From positions 1 through 56,838 of the forward strand of contig JAFUFP010000037.1 in the NCBI GenBank assembly GCA_017469845.1: DNA of 56,838 nucleotides, read 5' to 3'. The notes under the pieces are model-generated. The model saw nothing but the letters and a program-made list of their open reading frames with translations. It made no database searches and was not told the DNA's origin. Below, piece by piece: positions 36,661 through 46,288 of this stretch. The first letter of the stretch is position 1; the number at the start of each line of letters is the position of its first letter. Source of the stretch: Bacteroidales bacterium. Its GTDB lineage: Bacteria > Bacteroidota > Bacteroidia > Bacteroidales > UBA932. The position numbers and the translations under genes were made by a program.

Positions 36661-37980
36661 ATGAAAAATATGACTGACATTATATCAAAGATGGCCCTCT
36701 GGGCCGGTGCCGCCATCGTACTTTCCTTCGGAATCATATCCTGTGAGGATGAACCCGACAGGTACCGCACGACCGATGGTGTCCCGTCAATTTCCTATAT
36801 CCGTCCCGCGAATGCGGCCGCTTCGGATTCTCTTCTCACCGGTGCTTACATGGGCAACGCCATCTGCATCGTCGGAGATAATCTCACAAGCATCTATGAA
36901 CTGTGGTTCAATGACCAGCAGGCTACCCTCAATACCAGCTACATGACGGAGCATACCGTCCTTGTCAATGTCCCCAACAAGATTCCCGAGGAGGTTTCCA
37001 ATCTCATCACGATGAAAACCAAGAAGGGTGATGTCGTGGAATACGGCTTCAATGTCCTTGTTCCCGGACCTACGCTCTCATCAATGTCATGCGAGTGGGC
37101 GGCTCCCGGAAGCGTCGCCACCATCTACGGAGACTACTTCATCGATGATCCCAACGTGCCTCTCACCATCACCTTCCCCGACGATGTCAAGGTCACCCAG
37201 ATCAACGAAATCAACAAGAACTACGTCTCTTTCGTGGTTCCTGAAGGAGCTACCGAGGGTACTGTTGAAGTCTCGACCATTTATGGCGAAGCCACTTCCG
37301 GTTTCCACTACATGGACACCCGCGGAATCATGTTCGAGTTCGATGGCCTCACAGGTCTCACCAACCACGGTTGGCATGCTCAGGTGATCGAAAGCGGTCC
37401 CAACTCCCTTTCCGGAAATTACCTCAGACTCGGTGACCCTACCGTCACCATGGATGAAACCGGAGCATGGGATGACGGCCATTTCTCATTCGAGTATTGG
37501 CCCGGAGACTGGAGCGATCCCACCCAGTACACCGGAACGGACATGAAGCTCACCGACCTTGTTGACTTCTCCGATTGGGAGAACATGTCCCTGAAGTTCG
37601 AGATGATGGTTCCTTCATCCAACCCTTGGGGTTCCGGCATGATGCAGCTCATCGTCGGTGGAACTGACAAGATCTCGGGTGGAAATGCCACTTCAACCGG
37701 AGCAGGTTGCAACAACACCTACTTCCAGGGCAGTTCACTTCCCCGTGGAATCTACCAGCCTTGGACCCCCACCAAGATGTTCGATACCGCGGACGAGTGG
37801 ATAACGGTCACCGTGCCGTTGGCGAATTTCGTGTACGGTTTCGACGGAGGTCAGGCTACCGGTTCACTCACGGCCGATGATTTCTCCTCTCTGACGATCT
37901 TCGTCGTCGGTGGTCCCCAAGGCCAGGCTTGCCAGCCTGTCATCATGATTGACAACATCCGTGCGGTCCCCAACAGGTAA
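36661..37980 (+). CDS. Surface glycan-binding protein with IPT/TIG domains
   Basis: A 439-aa lipoprotein (lipobox GIISC followed by EDEPDR, an acidic surface-export signal). Residues ~40-210 hold two IPT/TIG-like immunoglobulin folds (SLLTGAYMGNAICIVGDNLTSIYELWFND; APGSVATIYGDYFIDD). Residues ~215-437 resemble the glycan-binding C-terminal domain of SGBP-B proteins, with many Trp/Tyr residues (NHGWHAQVI, FSFEYWPGDWSDP, IYQPWTP). It should capture polysaccharide at the cell surface for the SusCD complex. An AAAGGAGA stretch precedes the ATG, and it lies 14 nt after susD. Confidence 0.88.
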   Translation: MKNMTDIISKMALWAGAAIVLSFGIISCEDEPDRYRTTDGVPSISYIRPANAAASDSLLTGAYMGNAICIVGDNLTSIYELWFNDQQATLNTSYMTEHTVLVNVPNKIPEEVSNLITMKTKKGDVVEYGFNVLVPGPTLSSMSCEWAAPGSVATIYGDYFIDDPNVPLTITFPDDVKVTQINEINKNYVSFVVPEGATEGTVEVSTIYGEATSGFHYMDTRGIMFEFDGLTGLTNHGWHAQVIESGPNSLSGNYLRLGDPTVTMDETGAWDDGHFSFEYWPGDWSDPTQYTGTDMKLTDLVDFSDWENMSLKFEMMVPSSNPWGSGMMQLIVGGTDKISGGNATSTGAGCNNTYFQGSSLPRGIYQPWTPTKMFDTADEWITVTVPLANFVYGFDGGQATGSLTADDFSSLTIFVVGGPQGQACQPVIMIDNIRAVPNR

Positions 37981-38017
37981 GCATGAAAGTTGGTAACGTA
38001 TAAATGAAAGAATAATC

Positions 38018-40531
38018 ATGAAAAATATATTCAGACTTTCACTTCTTGTGGCTTCCTGCCTCGCTTTGGCGACGTTCGGCTCCTGCTCCAATGAGGAACT
38101 CGATACCGACCAGTTCGTCAGCAAGGATGTAGCCTTGAACGTATACGGTCCCCAGCCCGTAGTGAGGGGAGGTGTCCTCCGTTTCATCGGAAGCAACCTC
38201 GACCGCATCAAATCCATCGACCTCCCCGGAGTCGGTGCCATCACCGACATCGAGGTCGTCCAGGCCGGTGTTCCCAGTGAGATCCGCATAACAGTCCCCA
38301 AGGACGGTCCTGTACCCGGTTTCGTGACCCTTACCGCCGATGACGGCAAGCAGATCACCACGAAGACCCAGCTGACCTTCTCTGAGCCCATTTCATTGGA
38401 TTCCGTATCACCTCTCGATGTGTATCCCGGAGATGAAATTACCATCAAGGGAGATTACCTGAATCTCATCCATGAGGTCATCTTCTCTGAAGAGGTGCTC
38501 GTGTCCGAGAATGACTTCGTCTCCCATGACAGGTATTCGATCGTCGTCAAGGTCCCCGTCAAGGCGATAAGCGGACCTGTCGGCATCGGTGATGTCGATG
38601 AAATCAATCTTCCCGAGGATTCCAAGGTGATCCCCAACGTGATTCTCTCCGAGCAGGAGCTCAAGGTCGGAACCGCGACCTTCACTTCCATCTCGGCTGA
38701 GGGCGGCTACAAGGCCGGTAACCTCGTCACCATCAAGGGAACCCATCTTGACCTTGTCGAGGCCGTCGACTTCCAGGGAGCTACCGTGACTGAGTTCAAG
38801 TCACACACTTCCGGTGTCATCACTCTCGTTCTCCCCGCTGAGGCCAAAGACGGAGAAGTCCTTCTCACCCAGGAGTCCAAGGTCCAGATTTCCGCAGGCT
38901 CAATCGAGACCGTGGTTCCTACCGACTTGAAAGCCGCTCCTTCACCCGTCAAGGCCGGAGAGACCATCACGATTTCAGGAAAAGATCTTGACCTCGTTAC
39001 CGGAGTCACCACTACCGGAGGAGATTGGGCCGAGTTCAACTACGCTGACGGCGTCATCACATTCACTGTCGCCGAAGCGGTAGTCGATGATGATCCCATC
39101 GTTCTGCATCTTGCCAACGGCAAGACTGTCGATGTTCCTTTCACCCTCGTCGTTCCCACGGCTGAAGCGGTTTCACCCGCTGATATCACTGCAGGTGATT
39201 CATTCACGGTTACCGGTAAGGACCTCGACCTTGTCGTCAAGGTTCTGGTCGGTGATTCCGAGTGCACGGATGTCAATGCTTCCGAAGGTGAAGTTACGGC
39301 AACCACTCTTCCTACAACCGCGACCGGCAAGATTATCCTTGTTCTCGCCAACGGAAAGAAGATTGAGACCGACTTGACCCTCAATGTGACTGCAGCCGGA
39401 AAGATCCAGGTCTTCAGCCTTCCTTCATCAGCTTCCGTAGGTGATGAGATCACCATGGAAGGAGAAGGCTTCAACCTCATCGAGGCCATCTACTTCGGTG
39501 ATGTGAAAGTAACCGGATACAGCCTCCGTAGCGCCGACAAGATGGTCTTCACGATCCCTGTCGACCTCGAGCCCGGAGTTTATGCTCCGAGATTCGTCCT
39601 CACGACCGGTGAAGAGGAGACCTGCACGATGTCGATTGAGGTGAAGGGCAAGACCGCTACCGTCGTTCTGCTCGATTCCGCTCATGACCTGGGACTTACT
39701 TGGAGCAATCCTTTCACAGTTCCCGGAAATGTGATGGACAAGGTTCCTTTCAACGCAACCTTCCATATCGAATACTCCACACCCGAAACTTCCGAGCCTT
39801 GGTATCAGCTGCAGCTTTGCTACAACACCAGCGGATGGCCCAAGCTAGAGGTGATGGACGGTCAGGATGTCATCAGCGTGGATCAGGGCTCAAGCAGCTT
39901 CACCGCTGTCCTTTCGAAGAACGACCTTCACAACATCTGGCAGTACGGCCTTGTGGTCGCCGGACATGCAGTCGTTCTCGAGAAGATCTACTTCACTTAT
40001 GACGTCACTTCTTATGATCCCGTATTCGTCAGCGACGTAGTCCTTGTGGACTGGGACGATCACGGCGGACACAACGGTGATTGGGACGGCTCATGGAGCG
40101 GAATCTCCGAATTCGGAGACCGTTACGGTGACGGAAAGGACAAGTACATCCGCAGCAACAAGGACTCCGAGGGTGAAGCCTGGTTCGTCTGCTGCAACCA
40201 TCAGAGCAGCTACACCGAAGGCGTCTGGGGTTGGAGCATCGAAGACGCTTCCCAGTATGTCATCAAGTTCGACGTCATGATCGAGGACGGCGCTTCATCA
40301 ATGGATGCGGCAGCGGCTGAGATGCAGTATGTCCTCGGTGACGGCTGGTACTGGTACGGAGCGGGATTCTTCCCTTCAACAACCGGAGGAGAGTGGATCA
40401 CCGTCACCCGCAACCTCAGCGACCTTGGCATCAGCGGAGCTCTCGACTGCTCAAGCGGAACCAACGGATGCTACGGTAAGGGTATTCCTGCCGGAGTCAA
40501 CATCGACAACTTCAGGCTCGCCAAGAAATAA
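38018..40531 (+). CDS. Multi-TIG surface glycan-binding lipoprotein
   Basis: An 837-aa lipoprotein (lipobox FGSC then SNEELDTD, acidic surface-export-like). Six tandem IPT/TIG-type repeats can be counted from about residue 35 to 545, each centred on a motif like GDEITIKGDYLNLIHEV, AGETITISGKDLDLVTGV or AGDSFTVTGKDLDLVVKV. They are followed by ~290 residues with two aromatic-rich sandwich-like parts (LGLTWSNPFTVPG..., VLVDWDDHGGHNGDWDGSW...), the likely glycan-binding end. The repeats probably form a long arm holding the binding site away from the membrane. A strong hairpin follows the gene and separates it from the enzyme genes. Confidence 0.88.
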   Translation: MKNIFRLSLLVASCLALATFGSCSNEELDTDQFVSKDVALNVYGPQPVVRGGVLRFIGSNLDRIKSIDLPGVGAITDIEVVQAGVPSEIRITVPKDGPVPGFVTLTADDGKQITTKTQLTFSEPISLDSVSPLDVYPGDEITIKGDYLNLIHEVIFSEEVLVSENDFVSHDRYSIVVKVPVKAISGPVGIGDVDEINLPEDSKVIPNVILSEQELKVGTATFTSISAEGGYKAGNLVTIKGTHLDLVEAVDFQGATVTEFKSHTSGVITLVLPAEAKDGEVLLTQESKVQISAGSIETVVPTDLKAAPSPVKAGETITISGKDLDLVTGVTTTGGDWAEFNYADGVITFTVAEAVVDDDPIVLHLANGKTVDVPFTLVVPTAEAVSPADITAGDSFTVTGKDLDLVVKVLVGDSECTDVNASEGEVTATTLPTTATGKIILVLANGKKIETDLTLNVTAAGKIQVFSLPSSASVGDEITMEGEGFNLIEAIYFGDVKVTGYSLRSADKMVFTIPVDLEPGVYAPRFVLTTGEEETCTMSIEVKGKTATVVLLDSAHDLGLTWSNPFTVPGNVMDKVPFNATFHIEYSTPETSEPWYQLQLCYNTSGWPKLEVMDGQDVISVDQGSSSFTAVLSKNDLHNIWQYGLVVAGHAVVLEKIYFTYDVTSYDPVFVSDVVLVDWDDHGGHNGDWDGSWSGISEFGDRYGDGKDKYIRSNKDSEGEAWFVCCNHQSSYTEGVWGWSIEDASQYVIKFDVMIEDGASSMDAAAAEMQYVLGDGWYWYGAGFFPSTTGGEWITVTRNLSDLGISGALDCSSGTNGCYGKGIPAGVNIDNFRLAKK

Positions 40532-40547
40532 GGCCGCCGGTGAAATT

Positions 40548-40599
40548 ATTCCGGAAGGGGGTGATACCCTTTCCGGAATCCAATCCCCGCAAAGGGGGA
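40548..40599 (+). promoter_or_regulatory. Tandem hairpins inside the glucomannan operon
   Basis: First hairpin: ATTCCGGAAGGGG pairs with CCCTTTCCGGAAT (13 bp, one G-U, 6-nt loop). Second: CCCC-GCAAA-GGGG. They fill the 90-nt gap between the binding-protein genes and the enzyme genes. No U-run follows, so a role in mRNA processing or partial attenuation is more likely than full termination. Confidence 0.6.
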
Positions 40600-40621
40600 A
40601 AGACTAAAACTTACAGAAAGT

Positions 40622-42277
40622 ATGAGCAGAAGAAAATTTCTTCCAGCAGTGATCATGGCCATGTCGGCCCTCTTCGCTTTTTCGTGTTCCTCCGATGAGA
40701 AGGAACCGGATACACCGAAGGTGACTCCGCCGACAACCATTTCGATAGACAATTCTTCATTCAATGTCGCCAAAGAAGGCGGAAAAGTGTCTTTCACCGT
40801 CACTTCTCCCGCCCGTCCTACGGTAAATTCTGACGTCAAGTGGGTCAGCGTGACCGACAACGGAACTTATGCCGACTACAAGGCGAAGATTACCGTCAAT
40901 GTTTCTGAGAACACTTCATATGACCAGAGGACAGGAACCCTTACCGTCATAAGCGGAGCCCTGAAGGGCACCGTCACCATCAATCAGTCAGGAAAGGACA
41001 AACCGTCGATTTCTTCGGATACCGAATCGCTTTCCCTGTCGAACTGGGAAGGGGAGTACTCATTCAAGGTCACTTCACCTTCCAAGCCGGATGTTTCCGT
41101 TTCGGAATCCTGGCTCAAGGCTTCCTCTTCGGACATCGATGAGGCTTTCTCTTCGACCATAACCGTATCCGTCGAAAAGAATACCGGATCCGAAAGATAT
41201 GCCGACATCAAGCTGAGCGCCGGCGGCAAGACCATCACCGTCTCCGTTACTCAGGCCAAGGCTTCATCTTCAGAAGACTATTCGAAGACCCTCGTGACCA
41301 AGAACCCCATTGAGAACGCTTCACGTCTTTACGAATACTTCCTTTCCATCTACGGGGAGAAGACCGTTTCCGGAATCATGGCCAACGTGAATTGGAACCA
41401 GACGGAAGCCGACTGGGTCGCAAAGTGGACCGGAAGTTATCCCGCTTTCAATACCTTCGATTACATTCATCTTCCCTTCTCTCCCGTGAACTGGATAGAT
41501 TATTCCGAGCTTTCTCCGGCGGTCAAATACATCGACGACGGAGGTTTCATAGCGGCGGGATGGCATTGGAACGTCCCCAAGAAAGAGGGAAGCTCTGATT
41601 ATACCTGCTCTACAAGCGAAACGACGTTCCGTCCTTCAAACGCCCTCAAGAGCGGAACATGGGAGAACAAGTACATCGAAGCCGACCTCGCCGAGATTGC
41701 ATCACTTCTTCTGCTTCTCCAGGACAAGGGCATAGCCGTCCTTTGGAGACCTCTCCATGAAGCGGCCGGTAACACATATGTGTACGAAGGTGGGAGTGCC
41801 TGGTTCTGGTGGGGCCGTGACGGAGGGGAGACTTACAAGGCCCTGTGGAAATACATGTTCGACTATTTCGAGAAAGCTGGCGTGAGAAACCTCATCTGGG
41901 TATGGACAACGCAGACCTCAAGCGCTTCGGATTTCGACGGAGAGTTCTACCCCGGAGACGAATATGTCGACATAATAGGCCGTGACATCTACAACGTCAC
42001 CAATCCTTCGGAATGCGCATCCCAGTTCAATTACGTGGGATCGGCTTTCCCCGGCAAGATGATAGCCCTTTCGGAGTGCGGCAATGTCCCCGATATGGCT
42101 TCCCAGTGGAATGCCGGAGCCAGGTGGCTGTATTTCATGCCTTGGTATGACTATGACAACGACGGTACGGAAAACTATGCGCACGGGCATGCTACCATCA
42201 GCTGGTGGAAAGCTACCTACGGATGCGATGCCGTCGTAAAGAGGGAAGATCTCCCTTCAGACCTTTTTTCGAAATAG
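40622..42277 (+). CDS. BACON-BACON-GH26 endo-beta-mannanase
   Basis: A 551-aa lipoprotein (lipobox FSC then SSDEKEPD, acidic surface-export-like). Two BACON domains occupy ~40-125 and ~127-212 (each ending in the VTINQSG / VSVTQAK strand). A GH26 barrel covers ~220-550, with acid/base Glu380 (WRPLHEAAGN), nucleophile Glu485 (ALSECGN) and the family motif AWFWWG between them. GH26 enzymes with this signature hydrolyse beta-1,4-mannan, so this one probably makes the first cuts at the cell surface. The tandem BACONs likely act as spacers. It is followed 27 nt later by a BACON-GH5 gene. Confidence 0.93.
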   Translation: MSRRKFLPAVIMAMSALFAFSCSSDEKEPDTPKVTPPTTISIDNSSFNVAKEGGKVSFTVTSPARPTVNSDVKWVSVTDNGTYADYKAKITVNVSENTSYDQRTGTLTVISGALKGTVTINQSGKDKPSISSDTESLSLSNWEGEYSFKVTSPSKPDVSVSESWLKASSSDIDEAFSSTITVSVEKNTGSERYADIKLSAGGKTITVSVTQAKASSSEDYSKTLVTKNPIENASRLYEYFLSIYGEKTVSGIMANVNWNQTEADWVAKWTGSYPAFNTFDYIHLPFSPVNWIDYSELSPAVKYIDDGGFIAAGWHWNVPKKEGSSDYTCSTSETTFRPSNALKSGTWENKYIEADLAEIASLLLLLQDKGIAVLWRPLHEAAGNTYVYEGGSAWFWWGRDGGETYKALWKYMFDYFEKAGVRNLIWVWTTQTSSASDFDGEFYPGDEYVDIIGRDIYNVTNPSECASQFNYVGSAFPGKMIALSECGNVPDMASQWNAGARWLYFMPWYDYDNDGTENYAHGHATISWWKATYGCDAVVKREDLPSDLFSK

Positions 42278-42304
42278 AACCAAAATAAACTGAATACAAT
42301 CCAG

Positions 42305-43855
42305 ATGAAAAAGATATCTCATCTTTTGCTCGCCTCATTGTTTTTTGCGGCCCTCTCGTGCGACAAGACCCCGAAGGAGGAACCTACCCCGCAGCCGGTG
42401 GCTCCTACGACAATGACCGTATCTTCGTCCTCTGTCAATGTCGGAGTTGACGGCGAAACGCTCACGGTGGAGATTACGGCTCCAGCCAAACCCAAGTTCT
42501 CCAAAGACGCTTCATGGATAACGATAACTGACGGCACTTTCTCCTCATTCAAGGAGAAGATCACGGTCAAAGTGGACGCCAATCCCACTTACGAGGAAAG
42601 GACAGGGACCGTTTCCCTTACGTGTTCCCCTTCATCCGGAGGAACCCTCACAGCCTCCGTCACCATAAAGCAGTCCGGCAAGGAAAAGCCCAAGCGTCCC
42701 ACTCCTGACGGAACTCCCGGTTGGGTGATGGCCGAAAAACTCGGATTCGGCTTCAACCTCGGAAACCAGATGGACGCTTATGCCAACGGCGTCGCCGATG
42801 AAACTGCTTGGACCCATGTCCTTGCGACAGAGAAACTCTTCACTTCACTGAAGGAAAAGGGTATCAAGACCGTGAGGATTCCCGTGACGTGGTTGGGCCA
42901 TTTCGGGGAGGCTCCGGAGTACAAGATTGATAACCGTCTGGATAGGGTGGAGGAACTCGTCGGTTGGGCCGAGAAAGCCGGACTCAACGTCATCATCAAC
43001 ATGCATCATGACGGAAGCGAGAGCTCTTATTGGCTCGACATAAAGAAAGCTTCCACGGATAAGGCCCTCAGGGATGCGATATCCGCCCAGGTGAAGGCCA
43101 TGTGGACCCAGATCGCGGAAAGGTTCAAAGACCACGGCGATCTTCTCATCTTCGAATCCTTCAACGAAATCAATGATGGACAGTGGGGATGGAGTACAGA
43201 TTACCGTTCACCCGAAGGGAAGAAGCGTCAGAATGACTGCCTCCATGAATGGAACCAGGCGTTCGTTGACGCCGTGAGGGCGACGGGCGGCAACAATGCC
43301 ACAAGGTGGCTCGGAATCCCCGGCTACTGCGCAGATCCCGGATTCTCTCTTGAGAGTCTCGTACTTCCCACCGACAGCGCCGAAGGAAGGCTCATGGTCG
43401 GCGTCCACTACTATTCGCCGTCGGATTTCACTCTGAACAATACGACGAAAGAGTGGGGACACACCAGGAAGACCAATCTTTCCGATGTCAATTATGACGA
43501 GAAGACCATGGAGGAGACCTTCTCCAAGATGTACGACAAGTGGGTCGCCAAGGGTATCCCTTGCTACCTCGGTGAGTTCGGCTGCACGATGAAGGCGACC
43601 GCTTCCGAGAAGGCTTTCCAGAAGTATTATCTTGAGTATCTCGCCAAATGCGCTTCCACCTACGGAATGGGCGGATTCATATGGGACAACTGCGTCGACG
43701 ATGTCGGAAGGGAGTGCCACGGATACGTCCACCACGAAACTGGAGAATGGATGGGATACGCCGAAGAGGTGTTCGATGTGATCAAGAAGGCGTTCTACTC
43801 GACCGACTCCTCATACACTCTCGAGACTGTTTATGATTCCGCACCGAAGAACTGA
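42305..43855 (+). CDS. BACON-GH5 endo-beta-glucanase (GH5_4-like)
   Basis: A 516-aa lipoprotein (lipobox ALSC then DKTPKEE). One BACON domain (~35-130, ending SVTIKQSGKEKP) precedes a GH5 barrel (~140-500) with FGFNLGNQMDA, acid/base Glu288 (ESFNEIND) and nucleophile Glu424 (LGEFGCT). The pattern is closest to subfamily GH5_4, whose members cut cellulose, xyloglucan, mixed-linkage glucan or glucomannan. In this context, cleavage next to glucose units of glucomannan is the best guess. The BACON is related to those of the preceding GH26, suggesting domain shuffling between neighbours. Confidence 0.9.
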   Translation: MKKISHLLLASLFFAALSCDKTPKEEPTPQPVAPTTMTVSSSSVNVGVDGETLTVEITAPAKPKFSKDASWITITDGTFSSFKEKITVKVDANPTYEERTGTVSLTCSPSSGGTLTASVTIKQSGKEKPKRPTPDGTPGWVMAEKLGFGFNLGNQMDAYANGVADETAWTHVLATEKLFTSLKEKGIKTVRIPVTWLGHFGEAPEYKIDNRLDRVEELVGWAEKAGLNVIINMHHDGSESSYWLDIKKASTDKALRDAISAQVKAMWTQIAERFKDHGDLLIFESFNEINDGQWGWSTDYRSPEGKKRQNDCLHEWNQAFVDAVRATGGNNATRWLGIPGYCADPGFSLESLVLPTDSAEGRLMVGVHYYSPSDFTLNNTTKEWGHTRKTNLSDVNYDEKTMEETFSKMYDKWVAKGIPCYLGEFGCTMKATASEKAFQKYYLEYLAKCASTYGMGGFIWDNCVDDVGRECHGYVHHETGEWMGYAEEVFDVIKKAFYSTDSSYTLETVYDSAPKN

Positions 43856-43863
43856 TACATACG

Positions 43864-45021
43864 ATGAACCCTACAATCAAAACCGCGCTGACGCTGTCCT
43901 GCCTATTGATCGCCATGTCATCATTGACCGGTTGCTCCGGCGGCAAGGATGGAGGCAAAGCCGCTGCAGATGAAATGAAAGCTACTCTGTCCGGGTTCTC
44001 CCGTGAAGGTAAAGTGGCATATGCCCATCAGGATGACCTCGTCTATGGCCATACCTGGAAAGTGACCGACATAGTGAATGATCCCCTTGACAGGTCAGAC
44101 GTGAAGTCCGTATGCGGAGATTTCCCTTACATCGTGGGCTTCGATCTCGGAGGAATCGAGCTGGGTGACTCCAACAATCTTGACGGCGTCCCCTTCGACC
44201 TTATGAGAAGAGCCGCCGTGACCCAGACCGAAAGGGGAGGAATGGTGACTTTCTCATGGCATCCCCGCAACCCCTACACCGGAGGAGACGCCTGGGACAT
44301 TTCTTCGGACAAGGTCGTTGAATCCATTCTCGAAGGCGGGGAGAAACACGCCGAATTCATGGAATGGCTCCGTAGGGCAGGGGATTTCCTGGAGAGCCTC
44401 ACCGATGCAAAAGGGAACCCCATTCCGGTTATCTTCCGTCCATGGCATGAGAATGTCGGAAGCTGGTTCTGGTGGGGAGGAAAGCTCTGCACCGCGGATC
44501 AGTACAAGAACCTTTTCCACCTGACTGTGGAATACCTTCGTGACGAGAGAGGTTTACAGAATATCGTTTGGGCATATTCCCCCAACTCGGGTATTTCGTA
44601 CGAAGAATATATGGAAAGGTATCCCGGGAACGAATATGTCGACGTCGTCGGTACTGACCACTATGAGTATGTCGACACCAATGCCGAAATCTCCCAGGAG
44701 CAGAGGTACGCTTCAGCCAACGGCTACTATCAGATGGTGCTGAGGTCCGAACTGGACAACCTCAAAAGAATATCCCAGGAAAACGGCAAGATAATGGTCC
44801 TCTCCGAAACCGGTATGGAGGGCATTCCTTACGGGGAATGGTGGACCGGAGTCCTGCTTCCTGTTCTTCGGGAATATCCGGTAGCTTATGTGCTGACATG
44901 GAGGAACGCCCACGACAGGGCTGAACACTTCTATGCTCCTTTCCCCGGATCGGGTGACTCTGAGGACTTCAAGGCCTTCCATGATGACCCCGCCACAGTA
45001 TTCCTTCAGGAGAAAAAATAA
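43864..45021 (+). CDS. GH26 beta-mannanase, probably periplasmic
   Basis: A 385-aa lipoprotein (lipobox LTGC then SGGKDGG, without acidic residues). A single GH26 domain fills the protein (~35-380): YAHQDDLVYGHTW, acid/base Glu196 (FRPWHENVGSWFWWG) and nucleophile Glu315 (LSETGMEG). It resembles periplasmic mannobiose-producing GH26 enzymes of Bacteroides mannan loci. The missing acidic export signal fits trimming of oligosaccharides after import. It starts 8 nt after the BACON-GH5 gene. Confidence 0.93.
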   Translation: MNPTIKTALTLSCLLIAMSSLTGCSGGKDGGKAAADEMKATLSGFSREGKVAYAHQDDLVYGHTWKVTDIVNDPLDRSDVKSVCGDFPYIVGFDLGGIELGDSNNLDGVPFDLMRRAAVTQTERGGMVTFSWHPRNPYTGGDAWDISSDKVVESILEGGEKHAEFMEWLRRAGDFLESLTDAKGNPIPVIFRPWHENVGSWFWWGGKLCTADQYKNLFHLTVEYLRDERGLQNIVWAYSPNSGISYEEYMERYPGNEYVDVVGTDHYEYVDTNAEISQEQRYASANGYYQMVLRSELDNLKRISQENGKIMVLSETGMEGIPYGEWWTGVLLPVLREYPVAYVLTWRNAHDRAEHFYAPFPGSGDSEDFKAFHDDPATVFLQEKK

Positions 45022-45034
45022 TACATATGAACTA

Positions 45035-45058
45035 TCCCGTCACTGAAATCCGACGGGA
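45035..45058 (+). repeat. Short hairpin upstream of the GH130 gene
   Basis: TCCCGTC and GACGGGA form a perfect 7-bp inverted repeat with a 10-nt loop in the 55-nt gap between the second GH26 gene and the GH130 gene. There is no U-tract. It may stabilise mRNA ends between exported and cytoplasmic functions of the operon. Confidence 0.4.
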
Positions 45059-45076
45059 ACGATAATCAATAGTGTG

Positions 45077-46249
45077 ATGACAAGTTTTGAAGAAAAACTT
45101 TCCGCTTTGGAAACTACCCACGAGGCTCTTCTTCAGAAAAAGAATGAACCCTATTATGTCAACGGTGTCTACGAAAGGTACCGTAACCCGGTCCTGACGG
45201 CCGAGCATGCCCCCATCTTCTGGAGGTACGACCTCAATCCCGAAACCAATCCGTTCCTCGAGGAAAGGTTCGGGATACATGCCGTGTTCAATTCCGGTGC
45301 CGTCAAATGGAAGGGCAAATACCTCCTCTGCGCAAGGGTGGAGGCCGCTGACCGCAAATCATTCTTCGCCCTGGCGGAGAGTCCGAACGGCGTGGACAAT
45401 TTCCGATTCATGGATTATCCCGTGAGGCTTCCCGAATGGGGAGAGCCCGCGACCAACGTATATGACATGAGGCTGACCGCCCATGAGGACGGATGGCTCT
45501 ACGGCGTTTTCTGTGTAGAGAGGAAGGATCCCTCCGCACCCGAAGGTGACCTGTCTTCAGCCGTGGCCTGTGCCGGAATCGCCAGGACTAAGGACCTCGT
45601 CAATTGGGAGAGGCTCCCTGACCTCAAGGCCAAGTGCCAGCAGAGGAATGTCGTCCTTTTCCCCGAGTTCGTCGACGGGAAGTACGCCCTCTTCACAAGG
45701 CCTCAGGACGGATTCATTGACGCCGGAAACGGTGGCGGAATCGGTTGGGCCCTCATCGACGACATAACAAATGCCGAGGTGAAGGAAGAGACTATCATCA
45801 ACAGGAGGTTCTACCATACGATCAAGGAGCAGAAGAACGGGGAAGGTCCCGCTCCCATAAAGACTTCCAAGGGTTGGCTTCATCTGGCTCATGGCGTCAG
45901 GGGTTGCGCTTCGGGTCTCAGATACGTCCTCTACATGTACATGACCGCTCTTGACGACCCCACACGTGTGATAGCTGAACCTGCGGGTTTCTTCATGGCT
46001 CCGGAAGGGGAGGAGTATGTCGGTGACGTCGCCAATGTCCTTTTCACCAACGGATGGATCGCCGATCCCGACGGAAAGGTCTTCATATATTACGCTTCAT
46101 GTGACACCAGACTCCATGTGGCCACATCGACCGTAGACCGCTTGGTGGACTACTGCATGGGAACTGAGCCTGACGGGATGAGGACAGGAAAAACGGTCGA
46201 AAGACTCTGCTCCCTTATCGACAGGAATCTCTCCATTTTGCGAAAATAA
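45077..46249 (+). CDS. 4-O-beta-D-mannosyl-D-glucose phosphorylase (GH130)
   Basis: A 390-aa cytoplasmic enzyme (no signal peptide) that phosphorolyses Man-beta-1,4-Glc to mannose 1-phosphate and glucose. The sequence follows the GH130_1 mannosylglucose phosphorylase type closely: [32 protein letters not shown], the predicted general acid Asp130 ([14 protein letters not shown]), [15 protein letters not shown] and [19 protein letters not shown] lies one codon upstream; the ATG gives the usual N-terminus. The cellobiose 2-epimerase that usually feeds it mannosyl-glucose from mannobiose is not in this window. The sugar symporter follows 39 nt later. Confidence 0.93.
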   Translation: MTSFEEKLSALETTHEALLQKKNEPYYVNGVYERYRNPVLTAEHAPIFWRYDLNPETNPFLEERFGIHAVFNSGAVKWKGKYLLCARVEAADRKSFFALAESPNGVDNFRFMDYPVRLPEWGEPATNVYDMRLTAHEDGWLYGVFCVERKDPSAPEGDLSSAVACAGIARTKDLVNWERLPDLKAKCQQRNVVLFPEFVDGKYALFTRPQDGFIDAGNGGGIGWALIDDITNAEVKEETIINRRFYHTIKEQKNGEGPAPIKTSKGWLHLAHGVRGCASGLRYVLYMYMTALDDPTRVIAEPAGFFMAPEGEEYVGDVANVLFTNGWIADPDGKVFIYYASCDTRLHVATSTVDRLVDYCMGTEPDGMRTGKTVERLCSLIDRNLSILRK

Positions 46250-46288
46250 CCGTAAATTAGCACATCGGACCAACTTCGGATTTTGCCT

